Source: Phycisphaerales bacterium
GTDB taxonomy: Bacteria; Planctomycetota; Phycisphaerae; Phycisphaerales; SM1A02
Assembly: GCA_022447165.1 (NCBI GenBank)
Contig: JAKVBR010000010.1
Span: 1 to 18,219, forward strand
Reading direction: 5' to 3'
Length of the DNA stretch: 18,219 bases
Shown here: piece after piece, positions 16,335-18,219 of the stretch
How the letters are laid out: each line of letters starts with the position of its first letter
Numbering within the stretch: the stretch's first letter is position 1
Notes under the pieces: model-generated
The model's input: the letters and a program-made list of their open reading frames with translations, nothing else
The model's database searches: none
What the model was told of the DNA's origin: nothing
Translations under genes and position numbers: made by a program

Positions 16335-17300
16335 ATGCTACTTACACTTCTTTGTTCACTTATTCCCTGTCAATCAATTGAACCCGTTCAAACATATTTT
16401 AGCGTGAAGCAGGGCATCATCGTTCATGTTTCACTCCCAGAGGGGCATGACACAGGGAAACTCATTGTACTTGACCAAAACGACAACCAACTTGGCAGAA
16501 GCGCAACTGTAACAAGCGGCACGCACGACGTGAGCTTGCGAATAACAGAACTGACCACGATTGACAAAGCTGTTTGGCTTCAACTTTCAGTTGATGGAGA
16601 GTCAGTCGGTGCGCCAATTGTTGTTTCTCCACTATTGTCAAGAGATGTACCAGTGACTGAGGAAGCGGTGCGAGGTGATGGACAGTCGACCTATACCAAG
16701 ATTGTCGATTGGAAAAACGAAGCAGAAGACGATTCGCTTGATGCACCGTTAGTCAGTGGTTATCGAGCATACCAAGATGAATACGCCATTATGAAAACAA
16801 GTGAGGGCGATATCCGAATCAAGTTTAGACCAGACGAAGCACCAAACACAGTCTGGAATTTTTTAGAACTCGCGAAAAACAATTTTTACAATGAAACAAT
16901 TTTTCACCGAATCGTACCGATGACGAGCAAGGGGTTCCCATTCGTCATTCAAGGAGGTGACCCAACGGGCACTGGTTCTGGCGGACCGGGTTGGTGGCTA
17001 CCCATTGAAAACAGCTCGCTCAAACATGATCTTGGCGTGATTTCGATGGCTCGCGCAAACGACCCAGACTCTGCTGGATCTCAGTTTTTCTTCTGTTTGT
17101 CACGTGAGGGGACAGCCCGTCTTGATGGCCAATATTGTTCGTTTGGTGAAACAGTTGACGGCATTGATGTGATTCAAAAGATTGCATCAATGCCTCTTGA
17201 TGACGCGCTGATGGGTAAACCAAAAGAGGCACCAATTGTTCATTCAATTGAGTTTGAGCCAGTCGAACCCAGAGTGCCAAACAAAGCAATACCTCAATAA
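16335..17300 (+). CDS. Secreted cyclophilin-type peptidyl-prolyl cis-trans isomerase with extra N-terminal domain
   Basis: Expected to speed proline isomerisation during folding of exported proteins. The 321 residues start with a short hydrophobic segment (MLLTLLCSLIPCQS) that could be a signal peptide, although it lacks the usual positive charge. The only earlier in-frame codons run into a stop at 16329. Residues about 17-125 look beta-rich and resemble nothing I can name. The cyclophilin domain is at about 148-310: FHRIVP (190-195, catalytic Arg192), FVIQGGDPTGTGSGGPGWW (203-221), GVISMARANDPDSAGSQFFF (234-253) and LDGQYCSFG (263-271). Arg262 stands where human CypA has Trp121, so weak cyclosporin binding is expected. 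Its last 7 bases overlap the convergent gene at 17294. Confidence 0.9.
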   Translation: MLLTLLCSLIPCQSIEPVQTYFSVKQGIIVHVSLPEGHDTGKLIVLDQNDNQLGRSATVTSGTHDVSLRITELTTIDKAVWLQLSVDGESVGAPIVVSPLLSRDVPVTEEAVRGDGQSTYTKIVDWKNEAEDDSLDAPLVSGYRAYQDEYAIMKTSEGDIRIKFRPDEAPNTVWNFLELAKNNFYNETIFHRIVPMTSKGFPFVIQGGDPTGTGSGGPGWWLPIENSSLKHDLGVISMARANDPDSAGSQFFFCLSREGTARLDGQYCSFGETVDGIDVIQKIASMPLDDALMGKPKEAPIVHSIEFEPVEPRVPNKAIPQ

Positions 17301-18112
17301 GGCAACTTGTCAGTTGTGTGGACTTTTCTCCACCCATCAAGAATCAAAAATGAGTGCCCGTAGTAGTTCGTCAACTCGCCAGTCAATAGTACAGGAGTAG
17401 ATGGGGGCGACTTACTTGCCCAATTTGTTAACTGCTTAAACTTTTCACTTGGCAGAACTGTACACGGAGGGTCACTGAGTCCTGTCGCGTCAGCGACAAA
17501 GACAGCAATCCACGCGCCCTCGTCGTTTCTCCTAAGAAAACATCGTCTGGCGTGAACTCTCCGCCCTTCTTTAACTTCATCGCTAACTTCAATGGGATGA
17601 TTTGCAGCACTGCGAATACTTTTTACTAGTGAACCCGTTGAACGCTCTAAGTCGCGAACAATATCATCGATTGAATCACTCGATGCATCTTTTGGAAGTT
17701 CTTCCGCATCAGGATGAATCGGTGTAAATGAAGGGTGGTCACGTTCTGAAAAATCACTGAGTTTGAGTGCTTCTCTGATCAGAAGGTACTGTTCGTTGTT
17801 GTAGGTGTACACTTTTCCAGTCACTTGGAATTGCGCTTCTGGAGTTTCAATGAGGGTCTGCTCAATCTCTTCAAGCCGTTTGCTTGGCAGTGCCGTGAAT
17901 GTATGTGTTGCCCCTTCATCCCCATCAATCACAATGCGTATCGGGGTATGTTCGTCACCGCTCAATAGAGTACATGTTGCCTTATGAATGACTACACCTT
18001 CTTTGTGCAGCGCTCGGGCACGCTCTTGCGCTGACTCAGCAATACAAGTCCATGTGAGGACAAGCGTTACAGTTGCGATTGCAATGTGATCAAAAAACTT
18101 CATGAGCACCAT
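17294..18112 (-). CDS. Exported protein of unknown function with a duplicated domain
   Basis: A 272-residue protein with no family I recognise. It begins with a hydrophobic export segment (about 5-24, ending near CIAESAQ). Two starts are possible: ATG 18112 (used here, because it sits in a start-site motif shared with oppA) and ATG 18103 (three codons later, MKFFDH), which gives a cleaner signal peptide. The mature part holds two similar units. Residues 44-118 contain TALPSKRL, QFQVTGKVY and YLLIREALKL. Residues 188-263 contain TVLPSEKF, PVLLTGELT and FLILDGWRKV. The spacing is nearly identical (LPS to TG 23 and 24 residues, TG to the last strand 12 and 12). The TG-strand-strand pattern looks OB-fold-like. 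An acidic, probably flexible linker (about 120-180) joins them. The 3' end overlaps the cyclophilin gene by 7 bases. Confidence 0.78.
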   Translation of the reverse strand: MVLMKFFDHIAIATVTLVLTWTCIAESAQERARALHKEGVVIHKATCTLLSGDEHTPIRIVIDGDEGATHTFTALPSKRLEEIEQTLIETPEAQFQVTGKVYTYNNEQYLLIREALKLSDFSERDHPSFTPIHPDAEELPKDASSDSIDDIVRDLERSTGSLVKSIRSAANHPIEVSDEVKEGRRVHARRCFLRRNDEGAWIAVFVADATGLSDPPCTVLPSEKFKQLTNWASKSPPSTPVLLTGELTNYYGHSFLILDGWRKVHTTDKLPY

Positions 18113-18117
18113 ATGGT

Positions 18118-18123
18118 ACTGTA
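18118..18123 (-). promoter_or_regulatory. Candidate -10 element (TACAGT) 5 bases before the start at 18112
   Basis: The - strand reads TACAGTACCAT and then ATGGTGC, which nearly repeats the oppA start region. The predicted transcript would begin at or beside the ATG. The same bases form one arm of a small inverted repeat, ACTGT-AAAA-ACAGT (18118-18131). No convincing -35 box is visible. Confidence 0.35.
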
Positions 18124-18163
18124 AAAACAGTGGAAAAAGCCGATGTGTTGACGATATGAAAGT

Positions 18164-18219
18164 ATGCGTTTTATCATTTCAATAGCGTTATTGACTCTTG
18201 CAGGCTGCTCAACGAATCC
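18164..18219 (+). CDS. Lipoprotein of unknown function, N-terminal fragment (runs off window)
   Basis: Only 18 codons are visible: MRFIISIALLTLAGCSTN. This is a textbook lipoprotein signal peptide: Arg at position 2, a hydrophobic core, and a perfect lipobox LAGC with the lipidated Cys at residue 15. The frame is open to the window's end. It is divergent from the gene at 18112 with a 51-base gap. A weak GAAAG lies before the ATG. An alternative ATG at 18155 in another frame meets a stop after nine codons. The mature protein cannot be judged. Confidence 0.6.
   Translation, partial: MRFIISIALLTLAGCSTN

Noticed and set aside
17020..17340. 106-residue antisense frame across the cyclophilin 3' end
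   Set aside because: It overlaps the conserved cyclophilin core and the start of a better supported convergent gene.
18108..18117. ACCATATGGT 10-base palindrome over the start of the gene at 18112
   Set aside because: Short palindromes of this size occur by chance. The matching oppA start is not palindromic, so dyad symmetry is not the shared feature.
18118..18131. ACTGT-AAAA-ACAGT inverted repeat as a terminator
   Set aside because: The arms are only five A/T-containing pairs with no T run after them, and it lies between two divergent starts. It is more likely part of a control site or chance.
18149..18176. TTGACG-16-TTATCA as a promoter
   Set aside because: The -10 box would fall inside the lipoprotein signal sequence starting at 18164, so it cannot drive that gene.
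1..18219. tRNA genes, CRISPR repeats, transposases, toxin-antitoxin or defence genes
   Set aside because: I looked for these on both strands and saw none. Nearly all sequence is accounted for by the listed genes.

Overview
This window is a gene-dense bacterial chromosome segment at moderate-to-low GC (about 45% by eye). It has no rRNA, tRNA, CRISPR array, insertion sequence, or gap over 130 bases between genes. Most gaps are 0 to 50 bases and several genes overlap. Three features suggest a Planctomycetota bacterium, perhaps class Phycisphaerae: a System II cytochrome c maturation pair with an oversized ResB and a CcsA carrying a long N-terminal periplasmic domain, several secreted proteins of unknown function, and the flavour of the PyrE and enolase sequences. 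This placement is an inference from sequence style and would need a tree to confirm.

Layout. Positions 1-8746 (+ strand) hold a seven-gene run with gaps of 0-22 bases or overlaps: the 3' part of citrate synthase, 3-hydroxyacyl-CoA dehydrogenase (hbd), resB, ccsA, a serA-like phosphoglycerate dehydrogenase with a GTG start, enolase, and an OppB/DppB-type peptide ABC permease. Positions 8700-11609 (- strand) hold a secreted protein of unknown function followed by a family 5 peptide-binding protein (oppA). The oppA 3' end overlaps the permease gene by 47 bases in convergent orientation. Positions 11610-11737 are the only sizeable intergenic stretch. It is a divergent control region with a textbook sigma-70-like promoter for the - strand genes, a perfect 15-base palindrome filling most of that promoter's spacer, and a weaker + strand promoter. 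Positions 11738-17300 (+) hold a large secreted TPR protein, then pyrE, gatB and a secreted cyclophilin. Positions 17294-18112 (-) hold a secreted protein of unknown function with an internal duplication. A truncated lipoprotein gene begins at 18164 and runs off the window.

How the genes relate. The first run mixes central carbon metabolism (citrate synthase, enolase), serine synthesis from 3-phosphoglycerate, acyl-CoA metabolism and respiratory cytochrome assembly. This looks like co-transcription in a compact genome rather than one pathway. ResB and CcsA are a true functional pair. OppB and OppA probably belong to one uptake system, although they face each other and the partner permease and ATPases are not here. 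PyrE, GatB and the cyclophilin are housekeeping genes sharing a likely transcript.

I see no defence system, biosynthetic cluster or mobile element. The most interesting signals are the palindrome in the promoter spacer at 11639-11653, a start-site motif shared by two - strand genes that suggests leaderless transcription, and the duplicated domain in the protein at 17294-18112.
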